The position numbers were made by a program, and so were the translations under genes. A DNA stretch of 12,625 bases. Origin: JBAVQS01 sp049694275 (lineage in GTDB: Bacteria > Chloroflexota > Anaerolineae > UBA4142 > SHND01). Below, one piece after another: positions 6,570-12,598 of this stretch. Where the stretch lies: the NCBI GenBank assembly GCA_049694275.1, contig JBAVQS010000134.1, forward strand, positions 1 through 12,625. The letters are read 5' to 3'. The notes beneath the pieces were generated by a model that did not search any database, was not told the DNA's origin, and was given only the letters and a program-made list of their open reading frames with translations. Position 1 is the stretch's first letter. Every line of letters begins with the position of its first letter.

Positions 6570-7457
6570 TTAGAATAGGGACATTTGTTTAAGCGTGACA
6601 TTCGCAACTGGCATCTCTCGACCTGGATCTGGCGCGGGCAGTAAAGCGACCGGCGCAATCTGCGTGGCCTCAGTTTGCAGTCCTTGAATCTCGTAACGAT
6701 AGCCGTTCAAGCTGTACAAACGCATGTTCAACTGCGCCATCTTGACGCACATCGCGTCAATGTCCGTCCCATAGAACTGGATCAGGTTGGCGTCGATGAG
6801 CTCACGCGGGCAGCAACTCGCGCCGGCCAGCAGCATGATGCCCGATCCGCAAGCAGGATCGCAGACGGCGTAGGGTTCCACCGCGATGTTGTGCAGTTGG
6901 GCGATAGAGATCAGCGCTTTGAGGCTGAGCTCGACGCCCAAGAACCCGGCCATCTGGTATTCCGCCGTCTGGTCCACCGCGGCGACCAGGCGGGTGCGCA
7001 TCTCGTTGCGGATGGCGTCCGGGGAGAGTTGCATCTGAGCAATCATCTGAGCAACGGCCCAGGGCGTAAAGAACTGGCTCTGCCGGTCACCCATGCCCAA
7101 CAATTCAAATGTTGGACCGAGCACGTCAGCGTAGCTCGGCTCGCCTTCAGCCGCCTCTGTGCACGCCATGAGGATGGCAAACCCGCGCGCCATGCGGTCT
7201 ATGCCGTGCTCCTTGTAATCTTCTCGCCATCGTTTCCACTGCGCTTGCACGGCGGGTGGATCGACTGGCTTTTCACCGCGGGCCAGAGCGTTGAACACCA
7301 TCGGCATGTCATCGAGCAACCGGATGCAGATGTCGAGAAAGTCCTCATAGACGCGGCGGGCAGACATCCCATAGACCAGCGGCTCCAACGTGCGGGCCAG
7401 TTCCTGGGGTCCTTGGGTGTATGGGTCTCGAATCGTAATGGGCTGTGGCGTTGTCAT
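6570..7457 (-). CDS. HsdM-like N6-adenine methyltransferase homologue lacking motif IV, with C-terminal clamp-type motif
   Basis: The product is 295 residues and resembles type I modification subunits. It has a helical N-terminal part, the signature SQFFTPWAVAQMIA (127-140), SAM-binding motif I DPACGSG (200-206) and an acidic strand GTDID (230-234) followed by a helix. It then ends within about 60 residues, and no NPPY/NPPF motif IV, the catalytic tetrapeptide of N6-adenine methyltransferases, is present after motif I. The last five residues are QMSLF (291-295), matching the QxSLF/QLSLF consensus for binding the DNA polymerase sliding clamp. It is therefore probably a non-catalytic SAM-binding or DNA-associated protein, or one that gets its catalytic part from a partner. 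The start at 7457 is 6 bases after the preceding stop, so translation is probably coupled. Truncation by mutation seems unlikely given the tidy end. Confidence 0.85.
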   Translation of the reverse strand: MTTPQPITIRDPYTQGPQELARTLEPLVYGMSARRVYEDFLDICIRLLDDMPMVFNALARGEKPVDPPAVQAQWKRWREDYKEHGIDRMARGFAILMACTEAAEGEPSYADVLGPTFELLGMGDRQSQFFTPWAVAQMIAQMQLSPDAIRNEMRTRLVAAVDQTAEYQMAGFLGVELSLKALISIAQLHNIAVEPYAVCDPACGSGIMLLAGASCCPRELIDANLIQFYGTDIDAMCVKMAQLNMRLYSLNGYRYEIQGLQTEATQIAPVALLPAPDPGREMPVANVTLKQMSLF

Positions 7458-7463
7458 GTTCTT

Positions 7464-7781
7464 TCACTTTGATGTGCGTAAACCAGATCGCAGTTCGGCC
7501 CAACCGCCCCGCGATCCGATACGCGCCTCGGTGACATCGGGGTCATTCAACATCTGGTTGACTTGGTTGATTCTGTAGCTCAACTGTGCTTGCAAGTCCC
7601 GCGCCTCTGCCTCGGTCATGGCGAGGTTCATGTGCTCGCCATTCTCACGGCGCAGTTCAATCGCGATCGAGACGGAGATGTTGTCTGCGCTATCCCGGGC
7701 CCCCGATGCACTGCAATCTGGAACGGTTTTGAAAGCCTTGCTGCCGCGCCGCTTTGTTCGTTGCCAGTTAGTTGTGTCCAT
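7464..7781 (-). CDS. Small protein of unknown function
   Basis: The product is 105 residues, with a basic, Ser-rich N-terminus, then a strand ISVSIAIELRRENGEHMNLAMTEAEARDLQAQL (~38-70) that reads as beta-strand, turn and helix, and a further helix. The 'L.MT..EAR.L...L' pattern is common in tiny uncharacterised proteins and does not give a function. AAGGA stands 9 bases before the ATG at 7781; an ATG two codons earlier (7787) is only 3 bases from it, so I prefer 7781. It sits between the zinc-finger protein and the methyltransferase-like gene in the operon. Confidence 0.6.
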   Translation of the reverse strand: MDTTNWQRTKRRGSKAFKTVPDCSASGARDSADNISVSIAIELRRENGEHMNLAMTEAEARDLQAQLSYRINQVNQMLNDPDVTEARIGSRGGWAELRSGLRTSK

Positions 7782-7803
7782 GTTCATCAGTCCTTTTTAG
7801 TGA

Positions 7804-8040
7804 TTAGTTCTTCTCTTTGAATCCCCGTTTTTTTAGATAATCAAATGCGTCGTACTCTTGCGGAACACGTCCCATGTGGAATCCATCCATGCGCTCTTTC
7901 TTTCTCTTTTTGAGGAGACGGAAACAACGCGAGCCGCGCTTGGCTTTGCACACCGGGCATGGTCGCGCCATGAGGTGACGATGAATGACCTTTTCCTCAT
8001 CCGGCGTAAACACCGGCAAGCCGTATATGTTTGTTCTCAT
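7804..8040 (-). CDS. Small phage-type zinc-finger protein
   Basis: The product is 78 residues. The segment CPVCKAKRGSRC (28-39), then a very basic stretch, then H55 with GRV, matches the 'CxxCxAxxGxxC...H..R' finger found in many small phage and plasmid proteins and thought to bind DNA. Three cysteines and one histidine would give a C3H site. The ATG at 8040 directly follows the stop codon of the upstream gene (TAA then ATG with no gap), and GGAGG lies within the end of that gene, so translation is coupled. The motif is one of the main reasons to view the operon as mobile-element derived. Confidence 0.75.
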   Translation of the reverse strand: MRTNIYGLPVFTPDEEKVIHRHLMARPCPVCKAKRGSRCFRLLKKRKKERMDGFHMGRVPQEYDAFDYLKKRGFKEKN

Positions 8041-9321
8041 TTACTCTGCCTCCATCTCCAGCTGCACACTGCGCTTGGCCCGGCGCAATTCCAACGGTTG
8101 GACCTGGTCCGGGATGCCCACGCTCCGGCCAGAGCGCGGTGTCGCGCCCAACGTGACCATGTTGCCGCGCGCCGCGGTCGCGATGTCTTTCAAGAGCGAC
8201 TGAATCTCGCCCGCGCTCCGGTCCTTCGGCGCTTTGCCGATCAACCCAGCCATGCGGTTGATCTGTCCTTCTAGTTCCTGATTCCCGGATAGGTTCATCG
8301 ACCGCCATAGGTCGATAGTGTTCTTGATCTGCGCGCTCGCCTTCCCGACGAGCGCCCCCTTGTTCTTGTCAACGGATTCCAGGACGCTCAGGAATCCGTC
8401 ATAGATGATGCTCATGGCCTGCGTCTGGATGTCCGCCATGAACTGGTTGACGAGCTCGTTCTGACGGCGGCGGGCATCGGCGACCACATCGGAATTCATT
8501 CTGCGCAGCGCCCACTCGCGGTCCTGGATGGCCGTTTCCTCGACCTGTTCCCGCTTGCGCTCCAACTCGCGTTCCGCTTCGATCCGTTCTTTCTCGGTCC
8601 AGTCCGCGGAGAGCTGCGAGGGCAGGGGGATGTACGAGAGCTCTGTCTCGTGCCCGAACGAACATGCAACCGCCTCTTTGGTAGGAATCGCGGTGCGGAT
8701 ACGGGACATGAACGCATCTACGAATTCATCTTCCGTCATGCGGCGATTCTTGAGACTGAGCGCCTTGGGGTTCAGGCGCAGCAGCCGGTGATAGCCCTGG
8801 CGCGCCGCGACGGAGTAAGCATCGACCATCCAATCCATTGTGCTTTCCCATCCAGCCACAATCTCTTTGCCCAGGTCGAGGTAATCGTTCTCGTACTTGG
8901 TATTTCCCTCTTTCCATTCCTCGTAAGCGCCCACTGGCACGAACTGGCCCCAGTAGGTTTTGAAAGAGTAGCGCTCCAGGTGCTTGCGCGCCCCCGAGTC
9001 CAGCGCGTTCAGCTTGCGCATCGTCTCGGGCGGGAGCAGTTTCTTGGAACCGAGCGACATCAGATCATCATAGACCTGGCGTTCCGCATCGTCCTTGGGC
9101 TGGGGCAGCCCAAGGTCCTCTAGCTGGATCTGCGTCTGAGCGCGCCATCGGCGGATGTGCAGCCGCACCAGCACGCCGTTCTGCATGATCTGTTTCCAGT
9201 CAACGGATTCCGCTTTGACCTGATCGCCGATCTGAAAGCGCAGATCGGCGACCGCCTTGCGAGCCTCGCTGACGAGTTTCGACTTGGCCTTTGGTGTTTG
9301 CGGTTGGATTGTGGATGCCAT
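8041..9321 (-). CDS. DUF3150-like helical/coiled-coil protein, probable partner of the AAA ATPase
   Basis: The product is 426 residues and mostly helical. The N-terminal half (VLVRLHIRRWRAQTQIQLEDLGLP at 50-73, LMSLGSKKLLPPETMRKL at 87-104, then a Phe/Trp/Tyr-rich region to ~190) follows the pattern I associate with DUF3150 proteins. These often sit beside AAA ATPase genes on conjugative elements and plasmids. Residues ~240-300 are a highly charged coiled coil. The ATG at 9321 was chosen because AAAGGGGG lies ~9 bases upstream; extending further would run into the ATPase gene. It lies directly after the AAA ATPase gene, with a UNCG-type hairpin in the 47-base gap. Assignment to DUF3150 is by eye and could be wrong; a role as adaptor or substrate of the ATPase is inferred. 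Confidence 0.7.
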   Translation of the reverse strand: MASTIQPQTPKAKSKLVSEARKAVADLRFQIGDQVKAESVDWKQIMQNGVLVRLHIRRWRAQTQIQLEDLGLPQPKDDAERQVYDDLMSLGSKKLLPPETMRKLNALDSGARKHLERYSFKTYWGQFVPVGAYEEWKEGNTKYENDYLDLGKEIVAGWESTMDWMVDAYSVAARQGYHRLLRLNPKALSLKNRRMTEDEFVDAFMSRIRTAIPTKEAVACSFGHETELSYIPLPSQLSADWTEKERIEAERELERKREQVEETAIQDREWALRRMNSDVVADARRRQNELVNQFMADIQTQAMSIIYDGFLSVLESVDKNKGALVGKASAQIKNTIDLWRSMNLSGNQELEGQINRMAGLIGKAPKDRSAGEIQSLLKDIATAARGNMVTLGATPRSGRSVGIPDQVQPLELRRAKRSVQLEMEAE

Positions 9322-9343
9322 AGAAATAGCCCCCTTTGCTAGA

Positions 9344-9363
9344 GGGAGAGCCGGAGCCCTCCC
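9344..9363 (-). promoter_or_regulatory. Intercistronic hairpin with UNCG-type tetraloop
   Basis: On the - strand GGGAGGGC and GCTCTCCC form 8 pairs (one wobble) around the loop UCCG, closed by C-G, an unusually stable tetraloop class. It sits between the ATPase stop (9369) and the ribosome-binding site of the next gene. No T run follows, so mRNA processing or stability control is more likely than termination. Confidence 0.55.
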
Positions 9364-9368
9364 CGACG

Positions 9369-11141
9369 TTAAAGTGACCGAGCCGACCGGCCCTTGGGTT
9401 GGAGCTGCTCGATCCGCGATTCGAGCACTGCCCGGTCTTTCATCTGCTCCCGATATTTGGGCGGGAGCAGGTCCATGTCGTTGCATTCTTTGACCGCCAA
9501 GAGCGTCATGAACTCGATATCGGAGGTCGATGGGCGGAACCGCTTGACCGCCTCATTCAGCGCCTCAGCGGGTTTGAGGTTCTCGTCCTCAACGAGCTCG
9601 GACGCCTTGACCGTGGCGGCCTCGATCTCTGCCCCGGTCCAGTTCTCGGTCCCGTCGAGCACGGCCTTGCTGACCTTGACCTCGCCCAGCCCGTAGCGTC
9701 GCGCCATGACGGAGAAGATACTCGCGCGCTCTTCGCGTTCGGGGACGAGAAACGGGATTTTCTTGTCAAAGCGACCGGGCCGGCGCAGGGCGGCGTCGAT
9801 CATGTCCGGCCGGTTCGTGGCCGCCAGGAAAACAACCTTGCCGCGATGGGTGGTATCCGACATGAATTCGAGCAAGCGCTTGAACACGCGATTGGATACC
9901 CCGCTGTCCCCTGTTCCCCCGCGGCTGACGGCCTGGTCAATCTCGTCGATGAACACCAGCACCGGCGACATCGCCTCAATCGCACGGAGCGCCCGGTCGA
10001 GGTTGCGTTCAGTGTTGCCGACGAATTGCCCGAAAATCTTTGCTGGATTCAGGATGACGCAGTTCATCCCGCTTTCCTTTGCAACTGCCTGCGCCACAAT
10101 CGTCTTACCTGTGCCCGCGGGTCCGAGGAGCAAAATCCCCATGGGCACACGGGAGTAACGCTGATCGCGGACCGGCTTGATGACGGAGCGGGTGAAGAAC
10201 TCTTTGACGTGCTGCAGGCCGCCCACGTCTGCAAAGGTGAATGAGGGCGTCATCATCTCGACCACCTCCCCGAACTCGGCGGCGATGATGGCGTCCTTGC
10301 GGTTGCGGATGAGCTCGCGGGTGACCGTGTTGTCGTTCTCGACCGCTCGCAAGCAGATGTCTTCGACATGCATCCGGTTCAGCATCGCGGTCTCAGCCGC
10401 GAACGATTCAACCGTGAGCCCGTCTTCCATGCACAGGTTGCGGGCCTGCACCTGCGACTGGATGTATGCACGCCGCGCTTCATAATCGGGAAGCGGGATT
10501 TCTACCTGTTCGTACTTGCTCGCGGCGCGCCGGAGGGCGGGGTGCAGATCGTTCACATTCTCTGTCACGAGGATGACCACGTTTCCGGTATCGGCGATGC
10601 GCTTGTCCGCGCCCCACCGTTCCAGCATGACGAGCGTGGAGCGATCGTCAGGTGACATCATGGCAATCTCAGCGTTGGGCACAATCGTCTCGGCGAACTC
10701 GATGATGACGGCCGCCTGGCCGACGATTTCGCCGTCCTGCTCGTCGACCGCGTTGTGGAGCAGCGTCTCAATGAGCTGCAAGGCCCGGGCGGGCGCTTTG
10801 GGGAGTGGCGGCTTTTGCCCAGGTGCGGCGGCGCCGGTGTTGCCAATGCCGAGTTGTGCGAGAGCGTTAGCGGTGGGATCGACGGGAGCAGACTGGTCGG
10901 TGTAGCGGTCAAACTCATCCCGCATCGAAGGCATTGCGAACTGGATTCCCTCAGCGAGGTTATAGCGGACCAATACCTTTTTCTTGGCGAGCACCTTGAA
11001 CAGGTACTCGGTCAAGGGCGTGTCCCCGACGGCATAATCGCGGGTGTTAAAGTTGACAATGAACGCATGAGCCTGACCGCTCGAATACATCCCAATCAGG
11101 TCAGTCATCCATCGCGGTGTGTTGCTGCTCATCTTTATCAT
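9369..11141 (-). CDS. Ycf46-like AAA ATPase with degenerate N-terminal and active C-terminal AAA domain
   Basis: The product is 590 residues. The C-terminal half is a complete AAA domain: DVGGL (305-309), Walker A GPAGTGKT (340-347), Walker B VLVFIDEID (394-402), sensor 1 ATNRPD (441-446), arginine-finger region LRRPGRFD (452-459) and sensor 2 GAEIEAA (503-509). The N-terminal ~270 residues look like a second AAA domain without a Walker A motif; VIIEFAE (145-151) and NVVILVTEN...PLPDYEARRAYI are the remnants. That two-part plan, with a silent first domain, is the one found in cyanobacterial and plastid Ycf46. It probably works as a hexameric remodelling ATPase on protein or protein-DNA complexes. 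The ATG at 11141 has AAAGGAG 10 bases upstream. DUF2997- and DUF1257-like genes lie just upstream and a helical partner just downstream. Confidence 0.92.
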   Translation of the reverse strand: MIKMSSNTPRWMTDLIGMYSSGQAHAFIVNFNTRDYAVGDTPLTEYLFKVLAKKKVLVRYNLAEGIQFAMPSMRDEFDRYTDQSAPVDPTANALAQLGIGNTGAAAPGQKPPLPKAPARALQLIETLLHNAVDEQDGEIVGQAAVIIEFAETIVPNAEIAMMSPDDRSTLVMLERWGADKRIADTGNVVILVTENVNDLHPALRRAASKYEQVEIPLPDYEARRAYIQSQVQARNLCMEDGLTVESFAAETAMLNRMHVEDICLRAVENDNTVTRELIRNRKDAIIAAEFGEVVEMMTPSFTFADVGGLQHVKEFFTRSVIKPVRDQRYSRVPMGILLLGPAGTGKTIVAQAVAKESGMNCVILNPAKIFGQFVGNTERNLDRALRAIEAMSPVLVFIDEIDQAVSRGGTGDSGVSNRVFKRLLEFMSDTTHRGKVVFLAATNRPDMIDAALRRPGRFDKKIPFLVPEREERASIFSVMARRYGLGEVKVSKAVLDGTENWTGAEIEAATVKASELVEDENLKPAEALNEAVKRFRPSTSDIEFMTLLAVKECNDMDLLPPKYREQMKDRAVLESRIEQLQPKGRSARSL

Positions 11142-11173
11142 GGTGGTGGGTCTCCTTTGCTGAACTGCTCAAT

Positions 11174-11380
11174 CTAGTGCTCGTGAACGTGCGTTCCGGT
11201 GTTCAGGTGGGCGTCGTCGTGGCGGTGTCGTTCGATCTGGCCGACTTCGGCGAAATCCACACCCGATGCCCGCAGTCCCTCGACCGCTTGCTGGATCGCA
11301 ACCTTCGCGGCGTCGAACTCGCCGTTGGCAACCGTGATAGAAACCTGACCATCTGGGAAAATTACAACATTGACTCTCAT
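11174..11380 (-). CDS. DUF2997-like small protein with histidine-rich tail
   Basis: The product is 68 residues. The N-terminal part, VVIFPDGQVSITVANGEFDAAKVAIQ followed by a helix and EGLRASG, has the strand-turn-strand-helix pattern of DUF2997 ('I.PDG.v...V.g..g..C......'). The C-terminal tail from residue 51 holds six histidines (52, 54, 58, 64, 66, 68) plus Asp and Glu, so it may bind metal. ATG at 11380 is preferred because GGAG lies 8 bases upstream; a GTG two codons earlier is too close to it. Only 2 bases separate it from the upstream gene's stop. In cyanobacteria DUF2997 genes neighbour ycf35, which agrees with the arrangement here. The family assignment is by eye. Confidence 0.7.
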   Translation of the reverse strand: MRVNVVIFPDGQVSITVANGEFDAAKVAIQQAVEGLRASGVDFAEVGQIERHRHDDAHLNTGTHVHEH

Positions 11381-11382
11381 TT

Positions 11383-11790
11383 TCACATCTCCATTGTGAC
11401 AACGACCGCGCCGTTGGCGGCCTTCTGAACCTCTTCAACCGCGAACTTGCTGCGGAGAACATTGACAACCTGTTGTTGCACGAGCGCCCCGGAGATGGTA
11501 GTGAGGAACTGGGTGATCTGAGCGACGATCTTCTGACTCTCTGGCCTGGACAGTCGGTATCCAGTGACCTCGACGGTGAAACCTTGCACGTCAACGAAGA
11601 CCTTGACCTGGAGGTTCGCCCCGATCCACATCTGGAATGGGGTCTGAGAATTGACGGTGATTTCCCCAGTGAGGTTCTGCGCTTTGGCGAACGCCCGCAT
11701 TGCCTGCTCAATGATCTGGGGCGTCAGTGTTTTGGCGAGAGCGGCGTTGCTGATCCGGGCGTTGACCCGGGCTGCGAGATTGCATGGCAT
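11383..11790 (-). CDS. Ycf35/DUF1257-like protein (divergent)
   Basis: The product is 135 residues. A helical N-terminus (13-40) is followed by strands ITVNSQTPFQMWIGANLQVKVFVDVQGFTVEVTGY, a helix, and a C-terminal unit LVQQQVVNVLRSKFAVEEVQKAANGAVVVTME. That last unit resembles the end of Ycf35/DUF1257 proteins (helix, 'gf.v.ee....G.i.v'). The similarity is weak, but the next two genes are DUF2997-like and Ycf46-like, the usual company of this family. AAGGAG lies 10 bases before the ATG at 11790. Biochemical role unknown; it may be a subunit or adaptor of the ATPase complex. Confidence 0.6.
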   Translation of the reverse strand: MPCNLAARVNARISNAALAKTLTPQIIEQAMRAFAKAQNLTGEITVNSQTPFQMWIGANLQVKVFVDVQGFTVEVTGYRLSRPESQKIVAQITQFLTTISGALVQQQVVNVLRSKFAVEEVQKAANGAVVVTMEM

Positions 11791-11819
11791 GATTCTTTAT
11801 CTCCTTGAGTGATTGAGTA

Positions 11820-11870
11820 GGGCGGATTTGACGCGCCGCCCCTCGCGTCTCTGCGGGTAGCGTAGCCCGC
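11820..11870 (-). promoter_or_regulatory. Two hairpins in the 84-base gap after the first operon gene
   Basis: GGGCGG/CCGCCC (11820-11825 with 11836-11841) and GCGGG/CCCGC (11853-11857 with 11866-11870) can form between the first and second operon genes, upstream of the AAGGAG site of the second. Neither is followed by a T run on the - strand. Possible processing or differential-expression signals. Confidence 0.45.
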
Positions 11871-11874
11871 ACGC

Positions 11875-12315
11875 TTACTGATGGCACGCACAGGCGCACC
11901 CGGCGCACTGCGCGTGCAGGTTGTTCTCGCAATAGGGGTGGAAACTCTGCTGGTCGGCCTGGGCCTGCTTGAGCGCCTTGTCCAGTTCCGCGCCGGTGGT
12001 CCAGATCGCGGCGGCGAGCGTCCTGGCGAATTTCGAGTTTCGGACGATGTCATCTTCGTCGGAATCCTCGGCGATACTCCAGGTCGCAACCTCCAGCGCG
12101 GTTTGGACGACCTGAAGTTCCTGGGCGGTGAGGTTGAGCGGATAGCGTTTGTGCTTGAGCTCCCGCTTGATGAGGGCGATCTCCGCGTTGGTGATTTTCA
12201 TCTCCGCAACGTATTGGGGAATGGCGCGCCAGTGTTTGACGGCCATGATCTTGCGCTTGTTGGAGTGGAGCGCGCTAAGCCGGTCTTGGGGTGTGGTTGC
12301 GGTCGAAGCGTACAT
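11875..12315 (-). CDS. First gene of the operon: protein of unknown function with Cys/His-rich tail
   Basis: The product is 146 residues and mostly helical: TPQDRLSALHSNKRKIMAV, then ITNAEIALIKRELKHKRY and LTAQELQVVQTALEVATWSI, with an acidic EDSDEDD patch. The last 20 residues contain H126, C129, H134, C137, C140, C142, C144 and H145, a cluster that could hold zinc or an iron-sulfur centre. I do not recognise the family. The ATG at 12315 follows AGGAGG by 9 bases, and that site forms part of an 8-bp leader hairpin, so translation of the first gene may be controlled. The perfect promoter at 12460-12488 lies ~140 bases upstream. Confidence 0.75.
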   Translation of the reverse strand: MYASTATTPQDRLSALHSNKRKIMAVKHWRAIPQYVAEMKITNAEIALIKRELKHKRYPLNLTAQELQVVQTALEVATWSIAEDSDEDDIVRNSKFARTLAAAIWTTGAELDKALKQAQADQQSFHPYCENNLHAQCAGCACACHQ

Positions 12316-12319
12316 GAAA

Positions 12320-12355
12320 ACAGCCTCCTGTTGAATTGATTCTCAGAGAGGCTGT
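12320..12355 (-). promoter_or_regulatory. Leader hairpin including the first gene's ribosome-binding site
   Basis: On the - strand ACAGCCTC (12355-12348) pairs perfectly with GAGGCTGT (12327-12320) around a 20-base loop. The 3' arm contains the GAGG of the AGGAGG site (12329-12324) that serves the ATG at 12315. The structure would hide four of the six Shine-Dalgarno bases. Confidence 0.6.
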
Positions 12356-12379
12356 GTTATAATTGCAGTTAGCCTGTCT

Positions 12380-12431
12380 GAGTGGTAACGTCACTCGGTC
12401 GGGTCAGAGATCGGTCGGGGATGTCAGCCCC
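12380..12431 (-). promoter_or_regulatory. Structured 5' leader of the operon with direct repeats
   Basis: The predicted untranslated leader holds a 9-base direct repeat TCGGTCGGG at 12395-12403 and 12411-12419 (16-base period). It also has small hairpins GAGTG/CACTC (12380-12384 with 12392-12396) and GGGG/CCCC (12417-12420 with 12428-12431). I do not match it to a known riboswitch class. The repeat could be a protein-binding site downstream of the promoter. Confidence 0.4.
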
Positions 12432-12459
12432 TTCCGGTCTCGTTTATTTTTATGGTCCT

Positions 12460-12488
12460 ATTATATCGAATGTTCTGTATTTTGTCAA
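12460..12488 (-). promoter_or_regulatory. Perfect-consensus sigma70 promoter for the ten-gene operon
   Basis: On the - strand TTGACA (12488-12483) and TATAAT (12465-12460) both match consensus exactly, with the ideal 17-bp spacer. Transcription would start near 12453 and run through the genes from 12315 leftwards. Such strength suggests either high constitutive expression or tight repression by an operator protein. Confidence 0.85.
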
Positions 12489-12534
12489 GTGCTTTGGGGG
12501 AGGCTTGTTTTAGGCGGCGAGGAGGTGGACGGAA

Positions 12535-12563
12535 TTGGAGGGAGAGGGAAAAAGCGCGATAAT
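12535..12563 (+). promoter_or_regulatory. Possible promoter for the gene at the right edge
   Basis: GATAAT (12558-12563) lies 17 bp after TTGGAG (12535-12540), which is a weak -35. It points away from the operon, towards the start codon at 12599. Low certainty. Confidence 0.3.
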
Positions 12564-12598
12564 GGCGTAACCTAGCACTGCATCATTGGAGGCTCCCC

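Noticed and set aside
6570..7457. Active type I restriction-modification subunit
   Set aside because: No HsdS specificity or HsdR nuclease/helicase gene is present, and motif IV is missing.
5763..7472. Long + strand open frames opposite the operon (for example 5763-6509 and 6675-7472)
   Set aside because: They are shadows of well-supported - strand genes, lack ribosome-binding sites, and give low-complexity translations.
8041..9486. Longer N-terminus for the DUF3150-like protein starting within the ATPase gene
   Set aside because: The extra 55 residues overlap the ATPase C-terminus in another frame. The ATG at 9321 has a good AAAGGGGG site.
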